Source: Halanaerobium saccharolyticum (GTDB lineage: Bacteria > Bacillota > Halanaerobiia > Halanaerobiales > Halanaerobiaceae). Taken from it: a DNA stretch of 47,987 nucleotides. The stretch lies in assembly GCF_003053565.1 (NCBI RefSeq), contig NZ_QAXS01000026.1, forward strand, positions 1-47,987. Direction: 5' to 3'. A program made the position numbers and the translations under genes. The notes under the pieces are model-generated. The model was not told the origin of the DNA and did no database searches. It saw only the letters and a list, made by a program, of their open reading frames with translations. This document shows positions 1 through 7,006 of this stretch, in pieces; positions within the stretch are counted from its first letter, which is position 1; the number at the start of each line of letters is the position of its first letter.

Positions 1-129
1 TCTATTTTTTTATTCAAAAAAATTTGAACTAGATTTACTGTTTAAAGACTATCATAACTGGATTCGGTATTTTTACTTGCCGAATTCAAGTTAAATTAAA
101 ATTAAACTCAGCAGTTTATTTTTCAGTTT

Positions 130-1173
130 TTAAACGACTGATCTGATAAAAACATTCTGCATAAAAAATAATAAAATAAACGAAATAACTGCCGCTGTAA
201 TCGGGGTTAGTATCCAGCCAACTCCAATTTTACCCAGCAGCTTAAAATTAATATTGCGCCCACCTTTTGCCAGCCCCAGCCCCAGTACTGCGCCCACTAC
301 TGCCTGAGAACTTGATACAGGAACCAGTGGAAAGGAAGGAAGACCAAGCATTATTAAAAAATCTTTGAGACCTGCTGAAGCAAAGACAAAAAGTGTAGTC
401 GAGCTCGCCAGCACAACAATAAAAGCTCCAATTGGAGAAATATCCATAATATTTGAGCCAACAGTAAGCATCACACGTTTAGAATAAGTTACTACCCCAA
501 CGGAAATTGCAATCCCTCCCAGCAGAAAAAGCTGCTGAGCTCCACTGAAGCTAAAAATACTGAGATTATAAGCCGGAATCTCCATAATACCGGTAAAGAC
601 TCCCATTACATTGGCAATATTATTAGCTCCCAGAGAATAGGCTCCAAAAGCACCAACAATCAATAATCCCCAGCGGGTATAAAAATCGAGCTGCAGCAGA
701 TGAACTCTGGCATTATTCAGCCATTTCCTAAAAGCGAAATATAAAACAACAGCAAAAAAAGCCGAAAGAACCGGTGAAAATATCCAGGCTCCTACAATTT
801 CTCTCAGCACACTCAGATCAGTGGCATAACCAGAATAAAGGTTCCAGCCAATTATCCCTCCTACAATCGAGTGTGAAGTAGAAACCGGCAGACTTAATTT
901 TGTCATCCAGGACACTGCAACTGCTGCTGCAAAAGCCACTACAAAAGCTGCCGGCAGTGTGCCTACCTGTCCCAGAGCTCCAAGGGTATGAGATGCTCCT
1001 GCCCCACTAACAACTGAACCCAGAATTACAAAAATTGTCATAATCAGAGCAGCTGTTGAAAATTTGACCATTTTACTGCCAACTGCAGTTCCAAAAATAT
1101 TGGCTGCATCATTGGCACCTAAAGACCAGCCTAAAAAGAGGCCGCTTGACAGATAGATAATAACTTCAATCAT
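130..1173 (-). CDS. pit: PiT-family inorganic phosphate transporter
   Basis: Inner-membrane phosphate permease of the PiT family (low-affinity, cation-coupled; family knowledge). The 347-residue protein is hydrophobic throughout, with about ten membrane segments. The duplicated PiT signature is visible: GANDAANIFG near residue 19 in the first half and GANNIANVMG near residue 183 in the second half. SHSIVGGIIGW and SSSQAVVGAVLG are the matching later motifs. Length is normal for short bacterial PiT proteins. It is the last gene of a HAD-DUF47-pit run and starts 23 nt after the DUF47 stop. PiT plus DUF47 is a very common pair, which supports phosphate as substrate. Cation specificity (H+ or Na+) cannot be read from the sequence. 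Confidence 0.95.
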   Translation of the reverse strand: MIEVIIYLSSGLFLGWSLGANDAANIFGTAVGSKMVKFSTAALIMTIFVILGSVVSGAGASHTLGALGQVGTLPAAFVVAFAAAVAVSWMTKLSLPVSTSHSIVGGIIGWNLYSGYATDLSVLREIVGAWIFSPVLSAFFAVVLYFAFRKWLNNARVHLLQLDFYTRWGLLIVGAFGAYSLGANNIANVMGVFTGIMEIPAYNLSIFSFSGAQQLFLLGGIAISVGVVTYSKRVMLTVGSNIMDISPIGAFIVVLASSTTLFVFASAGLKDFLIMLGLPSFPLVPVSSSQAVVGAVLGLGLAKGGRNINFKLLGKIGVGWILTPITAAVISFILLFFMQNVFIRSVV

Positions 1174-1196
1174 TTTTCACACCACCATTTACTGAT

Positions 1197-1853
1197 TTAA
1201 ATTCTTCTTTTTACAGCTGCTACAGAAACATCCTCACTGACCATTTCGGCCTGATCAGACAAAGCGGCAATCTCCTCAATAAAATATCTGAGCTGAAGCT
1301 TATAGGCAATTTCTATTTCCTCACACTGATCGGAAAATATTTTTCTTTTTAACCTTTCTTCATTTTTATCTGCCTGATGTTCATAAAAATGAACCTTATT
1401 GACATAATCATTAACCTGCGAAATTTCTTCAAAAAATGCCCGCACACATTTAACCAGCATGTCAACTGCCTCTGCGCTATTTTCAACCAGCTCCAAAAAA
1501 TCACTTTCTAATCCCGCTGGAATTACCGGCTTTTCTATCGAAATTTCATAAATCACTTCCTTGGCCAGATCAGTTATCGTATCAATCTCTTCAATAATAT
1601 TTAAAACATCGGCCCTTGATTCCGGAATCAGCATATATTTATACAACTTATATTTAATGTCCTTTTGATGTTCATCAGCATTATTTTCAATTTTTTTAAT
1701 GTCAGTCAGTGATTCTTCAAAAAGCTCAAAATCTTTTTGAACATACCTCTTTAAATCTCTTTTAAATGTCAGGGCCCCCTGGTTAACAAGGTCTAAATAT
1801 TCTGTAATTTCAATCTCCAGTTCTTTGGAACGGCCAAATAATATATGAGGCAT
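1197..1853 (-). CDS. DUF47 (PhoU-like) phosphate transport accessory protein
   Basis: PhoU-like helical protein of the DUF47 family (COG1392), usually paired with PiT transporters and thought to modulate them. The protein is about 218 residues, charged and predicted all-helical. It has the typical opening with FGRSKELE and the acidic IKKIENNADEHQ segment that lies in the metal-binding helices of PhoU-type folds. A GTG start at 1862 would overlap the Shine-Dalgarno AAGGAG, so I chose the ATG at 1853, 8 nt after it. That Shine-Dalgarno sequence lies in the end of the upstream HAD gene, so translation is probably coupled. pit follows directly. The regulatory role is inferred from family and context. 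Confidence 0.9.
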   Translation of the reverse strand: MPHILFGRSKELEIEITEYLDLVNQGALTFKRDLKRYVQKDFELFEESLTDIKKIENNADEHQKDIKYKLYKYMLIPESRADVLNIIEEIDTITDLAKEVIYEISIEKPVIPAGLESDFLELVENSAEAVDMLVKCVRAFFEEISQVNDYVNKVHFYEHQADKNEERLKRKIFSDQCEEIEIAYKLQLRYFIEEIAALSDQAEMVSEDVSVAAVKRRI

Positions 1854-1858
1854 CAGCT

Positions 1859-2461
1859 TCACTCCTTAAGATATAATTTTAACTCCTCATCCAGACTCTC
1901 AGCGTCTTTAAAATGTATTACCCTGATTCCCTTTTTTAAGGCTGCCTCGATATTGGCTTTCGAGTCATCTATAAAAAGAGTTTCTTCAGCTTTTAAATTA
2001 AATTTATTAAGTAAATGATCATAAATCTCTGCTTCTGGTTTGATTAAATTAACATCGGCAGAAATCACCCGACCATCAAAGTATTTAAAGAAATCATATT
2101 TGCTGCTGATATAATCAAATGCCAGCTGATGAAAATTTGATAATATATATAGATTATAATTTTTTTCGGCTGTTGATTTTAAGATTTCCAGGCTGTCTTT
2201 CTTGAGTGTTAAAATCTTTTCCCATTCAGCCATTACCTCTGCAATCTCTTCGGCCAGCTCTGGATTTCGCTGCTGCCATTTTTCTACAGCCTGCTTCTGG
2301 CTGATAGTTCCCCGGTCAAGCTGCAGCCACTCCTCGGTTTCAAAAATTTCGTTTATCAGCTGGGACTTTAAATCATCACTGTAGCCAAGTTCATCCAGAT
2401 AACTTTCCGGATCAAAATCCAGCAGCACATTTCCCAGATCAAATACTATGTTTTTAATCAT
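1859..2461 (-). CDS. HAD-superfamily (subfamily IA) hydrolase
   Basis: Haloacid dehalogenase-type phosphohydrolase of 200 residues. Motif I is FDLGNVLLDFD at residues 7-17 (nucleophile and acid aspartates; the usual DxD is DxG here, as in the YihX/HAD-IA-v3 group). Motif II is the Ser in LYILSNF near residue 109. Motif III is the Lys in NLIKPE near 141. Motif IV is LFIDDS near 163. The helical cap lies between motifs I and II. The YihX-like subgroup often acts on small sugar phosphates such as glucose-1-phosphate, but the substrate here is unknown. It is the first gene of the HAD-DUF47-pit run, with GGAGG before ATG. A long imperfect inverted repeat lies just upstream of its ribosome binding site. 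Confidence 0.85.
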   Translation of the reverse strand: MIKNIVFDLGNVLLDFDPESYLDELGYSDDLKSQLINEIFETEEWLQLDRGTISQKQAVEKWQQRNPELAEEIAEVMAEWEKILTLKKDSLEILKSTAEKNYNLYILSNFHQLAFDYISSKYDFFKYFDGRVISADVNLIKPEAEIYDHLLNKFNLKAEETLFIDDSKANIEAALKKGIRVIHFKDAESLDEELKLYLKE

Positions 2462-2481
2462 TATTTAGCCTCCATCTTGAT

Positions 2482-2556
2482 GGTACCGAGTACTTGTAAA
2501 TATTTTCCTTATTTAAACAACAGCTTTTTGGTAAATATTTACAAGTACCAGGTGCC
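2482..2556. repeat. Long imperfect inverted repeat in the HAD leader
   Basis: The left arm at 2482-2505 (beginning GGTACCGAGTACTTG) and the right arm at 2533-2556 are reverse complements at 21 of 24 positions, separated by 27 nt. The arm cores TACTTGTAAATATTT and its complement match perfectly. The element sits between the terminator of the upstream operon and the Shine-Dalgarno sequence of the HAD gene. It may be a dispersed palindromic repeat or a regulatory hairpin. Confidence 0.75.
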
Positions 2557-2623
2557 TATATTTGTTTCTTAATATATTATTCTAGCTTAATTAATCTTTT
2601 CCTGTTTATTTTTAGCTTTTAAA

Positions 2624-2655
2624 GCAAAAAAACCCGACTCAAAGGCCGGATTTTT
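2624..2655 (-). terminator. Intrinsic terminator of the 2713-4031 operon
   Basis: On the minus strand a 9-bp GC-containing stem (AAATCCGGC with GTCGGGTTT, some G-U pairs) with a 6-nt loop is followed by a run of T. It lies about 60 nt after the stop of the gene ending at 2713. Confidence 0.8.
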
Positions 2656-2712
2656 AAATTTTTATTTAATTTTTAGCTTTATTTTTAAATGATAGTTAAA
2701 TTTTTTCGCCTC

Positions 2713-3291
2713 TTACTCAATTTCAGCTTTCATTTTATCGATTAACTTATTAAAACGCTTATTGTATCCTTCCTGAAACTCTGATACCTTCTGGGCCAGC
2801 TGCTGTCTCATCTGAGCATTCATGCCGTTCTGACCGTCATTACCACCCTGAGCGGCAGCCAGTGGATTCTGCCCCTGTCCCTGAGCCTGTTCTAAGTGCT
2901 GTTTTACCTGCTCATCAAGCTGTTTCTTTTGAGTCTGATACTGCTGCTGCAGGCTCTGTGCCTGGGTAAACTGTTTCTCAAAAAAACTGGTATTTCCACT
3001 TTCTTTAAGTGATTCAACAGCCACTACAGCTTCTTTACGCCTTTTTATCTGTTCAGAAGAGTTGCGGAGCCCAATTGATTCAATCAACATCAGCTGTGCT
3101 TCTTTTAAATAAGCATCCTCTTTATCTTCCAGCTTATGCCATAAACCTTCAGCATCCATCTCTTCTTTAAAAAATGGAGCCATAATTTCTTTCAGTTCTT
3201 CTCTAATTTCTAGAGAATTATGATCCTTATCATTTGTTCCATAAACTTCATCCGCTCTTTCCATTGCAATTTCATAAGCACTTTTCATCAT
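2713..3291 (-). CDS. Hypothetical coiled-coil, Gln-rich protein
   Basis: I do not recognise this 192-residue protein. It is soluble, with no signal peptide or membrane segment. Residues 1-90 are acidic and predicted helical. Residues about 100-135 are very Gln-rich and of coiled-coil character, as in SLQQQYQTQKKQLDEQVKQ. A Gly/Gln/Asn linker (about 136-160, e.g. GQGQNPLAAAQGGNDGQNG) separates this from a C-terminal amphipathic helix. The shape suggests a scaffold or structural partner rather than an enzyme. It starts 2 nt after the stop of the upstream gene, with AGGGAGGA as ribosome binding site, so the two are surely co-expressed and may form a complex. Two consecutive ATG codons occur; spacing favours the first. 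Confidence 0.7.
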   Translation of the reverse strand: MMKSAYEIAMERADEVYGTNDKDHNSLEIREELKEIMAPFFKEEMDAEGLWHKLEDKEDAYLKEAQLMLIESIGLRNSSEQIKRRKEAVVAVESLKESGNTSFFEKQFTQAQSLQQQYQTQKKQLDEQVKQHLEQAQGQGQNPLAAAQGGNDGQNGMNAQMRQQLAQKVSEFQEGYNKRFNKLIDKMKAEIE

Positions 3292-3293
3292 TA

Positions 3294-4031
3294 TCAGTCC
3301 TCCCTAAAAAGATCAAAAAATCTATCCTGATATGCATTAAAAACTCCCCAGCGATCAAGCTCCTTCTTTAATTTTGAAGGATCTTCCTCACCATTTTTAA
3401 CCATCTCAAACATTTTTTCGATCTCTTCACTGGCTGCTATTGGCAGTCCTTCGAGATTTCTGGTAACTACAGAATAGCCTTTATCATCTGTGCTCAAAAA
3501 TCCCTTTTCCTCATAGTCAGGAAGCTGAGATTTATAAGCACTCTTTAACATTAGAGTCTGGATAAATTTCATCAAAGAAACATCCCAGAGCTCATCTACT
3601 CCTTTGATAATTACAGTTAAATTATCATCTTCTTCATCTATATCGTCTCTTATTTCAGCTTCAGCAGCCTCAATTTCTCTGCTGATAGTAAAGGTACTAA
3701 TTGATTGTTTTCTATAATTCATCTTATAAAGCAGTCCGGCCAGATCGGGGTTTTCGCGAGCAATGATCTGCATAGCCTTCTTTGCTTCACCACTAAACCC
3801 ACTCATATTTATCATATAATCCGGAGTTAACAATTTTGGCTTTTCCCAGGTGATTTTTCCTTCTCTCACCTTGGTTTCTGGTCCTTCCTCCGGAAATTCA
3901 TCCAGATAATATGGCTTGCTGAGTACATAATAGTGGAGAGTTGTATCATGTTCTGTAGAAATTAAATCGTCTGGTTCAAGCAGTATTTCAGTATTTTCCA
4001 GCACTTCTTTAATTCTCTGCTTATCTTTCAT
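3294..4031 (-). CDS. Hypothetical acidic protein, first gene of a two-gene operon
   Basis: This acidic, soluble protein of about 245 residues is not one I recognise. It has no membrane segment, signal sequence or clear catalytic motif. A strongly acidic stretch (EAAEAEIRDDIDEEDDN near residues 125-140) precedes a hydrophobic segment, LTVIIKGVDELWDVSLMKF. A TTG start at 4049 lies upstream of the ribosome binding site; GAGGAGG sits 7 nt before the ATG at 4031, which I took. A consensus-like promoter and an inverted repeat (4067-4111) lie just upstream. The next gene follows after 2 nt. Function is unknown; the pair looks like a lineage-specific conserved operon, though conservation cannot be tested here. 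Confidence 0.7.
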   Translation of the reverse strand: MKDKQRIKEVLENTEILLEPDDLISTEHDTTLHYYVLSKPYYLDEFPEEGPETKVREGKITWEKPKLLTPDYMINMSGFSGEAKKAMQIIARENPDLAGLLYKMNYRKQSISTFTISREIEAAEAEIRDDIDEEDDNLTVIIKGVDELWDVSLMKFIQTLMLKSAYKSQLPDYEEKGFLSTDDKGYSVVTRNLEGLPIAASEEIEKMFEMVKNGEEDPSKLKKELDRWGVFNAYQDRFFDLFRED

Positions 4032-4066
4032 TTTAACTCCTCCTCTCAAGCCTAAATCGGAGTTGA

Positions 4067-4119
4067 ATTACTCCTGATCTATATAATATATTATACATTA
4101 TCCGGAGTAATGAAGTCAA
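4067..4119 (-). promoter_or_regulatory. Promoter with flanking inverted repeat (possible operator)
   Basis: On the minus strand TTGACT (4114-4119) and TATAAT (4090-4095) are separated by 18 nt. The inverted repeat ATTACTCC...GGAGTAAT (arms 4104-4111 and 4067-4074) brackets the -10 region. A second GGAGT/ACTCC pair lies at 4059-4074. The arrangement suggests repressor control of the two orphan genes; the regulator is not known. Confidence 0.5.
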
Positions 4120-4149
4120 AAAACAGTTATTTGTGAAATCATTCATTAT

Positions 4150-4183
4150 AACCAGGTCCAAAACGGGCGTTTTGGACCTGGTT
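4150..4183. repeat. Perfect palindromic intergenic repeat, copy 1
   Basis: A perfect 16-bp stem with a 2-nt GG centre; each arm reads AACCAGGTCCAAAACG or its complement. It lies between the terminator of the S-component gene and the promoter of the orphan operon. A second copy in inverse orientation, with matching flanks (TATAACC... and ...GGTTCAATA), is at 47727-47775, which marks a dispersed repeat family. Confidence 0.85.
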
Positions 4184-4198
4184 CAATATATCACGCCG

Positions 4199-4232
4199 CA
4201 AAAAAGACTGAAGCAGCTGCCTCAGTCTTTTT
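4199..4232 (-). terminator. Intrinsic terminator of the ECF S-component gene
   Basis: On the minus strand AAAAGACTGA, a 10-nt loop region and TCAGTCTTTT form a perfect 10-bp stem ending in a T-run, directly after the stop at 4236. Confidence 0.9.
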
Positions 4233-4235
4233 AAC

Positions 4236-4757
4236 TTAACTATTTTTTTGAAAGTTAATCAGTGCCTTACCGATAATCAGTGAAAACACGGCAGCGACTA
4301 TTATCTCCGGAATTCCATTGGTAAAAGCTACTGCCCAGGCGGCACTTGCCGGTAAATAACCTCTAACTACAGCCAAAATTAAGACTCCAGCTGTGTTGAC
4401 AATAGTACCAACTGCTCCTGCCAGAATTAAAGAAGTACTCTGATTGAAATTTTTAGTGGAGCGGTAGGCATAATAAGCTGCTACTCCAATAAAAAGTCTT
4501 GGTAAAACTGCAATCAGTGGGTCGGCAAAAATTGGATTGGTTGCTCTGATAAAACTAAAGATACCAAAGATCAAACCAATCAAAAGGCCGACAATCGGTC
4601 CCTCAATAATCCCACCTAAAATAGCAGGCAGGTGCATTATTGTTGCATGTCCGGCTGCACTCGGCCAGGGGATTAATCCCAGTCCTGTAGCACCTAAAAT
4701 AATAGAAATAGCTCCCAGCATACCAGCAATCACGATCTGTCTTGTTTTGAGTTTTAT
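4236..4757 (-). CDS. ECF transporter S component (probable AUA start)
   Basis: Substrate-binding membrane subunit of an energy-coupling-factor vitamin transporter. It has five or six hydrophobic segments and the S-component hallmark region SAAGHATIMHLPAILGG near residues 34-50, resembling the Pfam ECF-ribofla_trS group. The substrate cannot be read. No ATPase or T subunit is nearby, so it probably shares a group II module encoded elsewhere. Start choice: a GTG at 4733 would cut off the usual positively charged N-terminus and has no ribosome binding site. In frame, 24 nt upstream, GGAGG is followed by 8 nt and then ATA (4755-4757), giving (M)KLKTRQIVIAGMLG, a typical S-component opening. An in-frame stop lies further upstream with no ATG, GTG or TTG between. 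See findings. Confidence 0.75.
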   Translation of the reverse strand: MKLKTRQIVIAGMLGAISIILGATGLGLIPWPSAAGHATIMHLPAILGGIIEGPIVGLLIGLIFGIFSFIRATNPIFADPLIAVLPRLFIGVAAYYAYRSTKNFNQSTSLILAGAVGTIVNTAGVLILAVVRGYLPASAAWAVAFTNGIPEIIVAAVFSLIIGKALINFQKNS

Positions 4758-4902
4758 TTTCTTTTCCTCCCATCCCAGTCCATTGATCCAGGTGGACTAA
4801 ACTTATTGTATTTAACAGCTCTTAATGGGTGCAGCTCTTAAAAATAAGATTCCGCCCCGGCTGTTATAGCTATATTATAATAATTATCTAACTGAATAAC
4901 AA
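4758..4902 (-). promoter_or_regulatory. Promoter and structured leader of the S-component gene
   Basis: TTGTTA (4897-4902), 17 nt and TATAAT (4874-4879) form a good promoter about 110 nt before the coding region. The leader has a 6-bp hairpin, AGTCCA/TGGACT (4777-4798), just before the Shine-Dalgarno sequence. A direct repeat of CAGCTCTTA (plus-strand reading; 4816-4824 and 4832-4840) lies further upstream. I could not match it to the TPP, FMN, THF, preQ1 or cobalamin riboswitch consensus. Confidence 0.5.
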
Positions 4903-4940
4903 GTGTTTTTAAGAATTTTTTCCTAAAGTCCGCTTTCTAT

Positions 4941-6845
4941 TTAATTTCTCTTTTCAGTCAGTTTCTTTAGATAGTTGATAATTACTTCATCAACTTCCAT
5001 TGCCTTAAAGTGTTCAATCAGCTTATCTTCTTTAAAGTAACGCAGCAGTCTGACCAAATAGCTCATCACCTTATTCCGCTTGCTTTCCCGCATTAACTGG
5101 CGGTGGAAGAGCTCGGTTCCCATTTCATAATAGTTGAGTTTTAAAGCTGCAATTAAACGGTAGAAATCCAGATACTCATCATCTAAGAATTTGCCGTGGG
5201 GTATTTCGGTCAGAATTGGTGCCGGATCGCCAAATCTTAAAATGGTCTCATAATAGGCAACTGTATCAAAATAGCTTTCTATCTCAGCTTCTTTAACCCG
5301 GGCCACCAGTTCTTCTTTTCGATCCTCCTGCAGTTCTGACTGATATTTTAAAAGTCTCAATCTGGCATAACTTAAAGCAGGAGTCTCAACACCTGCTGCT
5401 TCGACTTCGGCTATCACAGATTTTAATTCTTCGGTAGTCATTTCCCGCCCCTGGTCATAGATAGTCTCATCTCCATCCAGAGCAGCTAGACTGATAAACA
5501 GGCGGTTATTGTAAATATCTTTTTTGCTGATCTGATCAATCTTAGCAGCATCAATTAAGTTTAACAAACTCTCAAGCAGTGTTTTTTGATAATTTCTGGT
5601 CTCTTCATTTTCAATCAGCATCATTAAACTGGCCAGCAGATTTTTCTCATCATCTATAAGCTCTGCAAATTCACTGACAAAATCAGCCAGGTCCTCCTGC
5701 TCACCGTGATCTACTAAAAATCTCAGGTAGTCAGAGGCAACCTGCCAGTTGTGAAAATGCCCATCTTTTCTACTTTTTTCGATAGTAAAAGCAGTCTTAA
5801 TTTTTTCTTCAGCTGCTTTTAAATTCCCCTGCTGATAATCAGCCAGGAATAGAAGTCGCAGAAAATCCGGGTTCTTCATATGTTCAGCTTCCAGTTCTTC
5901 CGCAAAATCAGCAAAATCCTGATAAAGCTCTGCCGCTAAATAACGGGAGAGGATATCGAGAGCAATCTGGGAATTTTTAGGTGCCAGCTCCTTAATTTCA
6001 GCCAGCAACTTGCGGCCTTCAGTTTCAGCTTTACTCATTTTTAAATTATCAAGCTGCTGAAAGACATTAAAAATTTTCGCTGCCCGGGAGAGAGCCTCTT
6101 TCTGCTTCAGCTTCTTATTTCCCTTAAGGTTAAATCTTTCCTTAATAAAATCATCTAAAAATGAAATTACCCGCATGTGCTTGTATTCTTTGAGCTGATC
6201 ATAATATTTTTCAAAAAGACTCAACGCACTAACTACATCATCTAAATCCATTAAAGTTTCCAGGCGGAAAACAATCAGCTGTAAATTTTCGGCATCAATC
6301 TGCATTGCCCGCTCAATAATGTCATTAACCCGCTGAAAGTTCTGACCCTTTTTGTAAACCTCGGCCAGAGCAATTAAGAGCGGAATGCTTTCTCCCTTAT
6401 CCTCCAGGGCCTGACGCACAAGCGCTTCTGCTTCATCAATTTCTTCCTGATCCAGCATAATGTTTACCAGAGGAGAAATGAAGGCTTCATCCAGATCTGT
6501 TCCCATCAGCTGCCAGGCGTGACGTAAATATCTGCCGGCCTCCTGATAATTATTGCTCTGCAGGCTGTAAACAATCAGGGGCAGTAAAAATCTGTGTTCA
6601 AGCGGATAATTTTTGACCGCATCTTTAAGCAGATTTAGTACCTCTTCCTCATTTTCTGCATTTTTAATTGCCTCAAAATATTCCTCCACACTTTTCTCCG
6701 GATTATTGCGGGCACAGCATTTTTTGAATTTCTTGCCACTGCCGCAGGGACAAGGTTCATTCCGTCCAATACTGTAGGAGCGAACTGTATCTTTTTCTCT
6801 TCTTTTAGCTATACTCTCTTTTAAACCTTTTAGTCTTTTATCCAT
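4941..6845 (-). CDS. SEC-C zinc motif protein with TPR-like helical repeats
   Basis: A 634-residue soluble protein. Near the N-terminus (residues 29-45) it has a complete SEC-C zinc-binding motif, GRNEPCPCGSGKKFKKCC, the metal-binding tail known from SecA and many stand-alone proteins. The remainder is a long series of helical repeats of TPR style with regular Leu/Ala/Tyr spacing, for example LLIALAEVYKKGQNFQRVN and FLLPLIVYSLQSNNYQEAG. There is no signal peptide or membrane segment. SEC-C proteins often bind ribosomes or SecB-like partners; the role here is unknown. It stands alone between two intergenic regions, with AGGTAGGG before the ATG. Low-identity homologues of similar layout are common in Halanaerobiales and Clostridia (from memory). 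Confidence 0.8.
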   Translation of the reverse strand: MDKRLKGLKESIAKRREKDTVRSYSIGRNEPCPCGSGKKFKKCCARNNPEKSVEEYFEAIKNAENEEEVLNLLKDAVKNYPLEHRFLLPLIVYSLQSNNYQEAGRYLRHAWQLMGTDLDEAFISPLVNIMLDQEEIDEAEALVRQALEDKGESIPLLIALAEVYKKGQNFQRVNDIIERAMQIDAENLQLIVFRLETLMDLDDVVSALSLFEKYYDQLKEYKHMRVISFLDDFIKERFNLKGNKKLKQKEALSRAAKIFNVFQQLDNLKMSKAETEGRKLLAEIKELAPKNSQIALDILSRYLAAELYQDFADFAEELEAEHMKNPDFLRLLFLADYQQGNLKAAEEKIKTAFTIEKSRKDGHFHNWQVASDYLRFLVDHGEQEDLADFVSEFAELIDDEKNLLASLMMLIENEETRNYQKTLLESLLNLIDAAKIDQISKKDIYNNRLFISLAALDGDETIYDQGREMTTEELKSVIAEVEAAGVETPALSYARLRLLKYQSELQEDRKEELVARVKEAEIESYFDTVAYYETILRFGDPAPILTEIPHGKFLDDEYLDFYRLIAALKLNYYEMGTELFHRQLMRESKRNKVMSYLVRLLRYFKEDKLIEHFKAMEVDEVIINYLKKLTEKRN

Positions 6846-6899
6846 TTAATTCCCTACCTTTCTCTTATCTTATTCTGAACTAATATTTTTAACATTAAT

Positions 6900-6933
6900 A
6901 GAGCTCCATCAAGCTAAAAAGCTTCTGGAGCTC
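6900..6933. terminator. Hairpin after argD (likely terminator)
   Basis: GAGCTCCA...TGGAGCTC forms an 8-bp outer stem with an inner AAGCT/AGCTT stem and a T-rich loop. It lies about 75 nt downstream of the argD stop and before the SEC-C gene. The flanking T-runs are weak on the minus strand, so termination efficiency is uncertain. Confidence 0.6.
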
Positions 6934-7006
6934 AATCAGTTTTATTTAAATTTATTTCACCTTTAATTATAGCAGATGCTGAATATAATTTAAAGTAAAT
7001 AAATCA

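Noticed and set aside
1-129. Possible terminator after pit (GATTCGG...CCGAATTC near 60-87)
   Set aside because: The stem is short and interrupted and no T-run follows on the minus strand.
4758-4866. TPP-riboswitch-like wording (CCTGGATCAATGG...) before the S component
   Set aside because: It resembles the 3' part of the TPP aptamer only loosely; the CUGAGA and GGGGUGC parts are absent.
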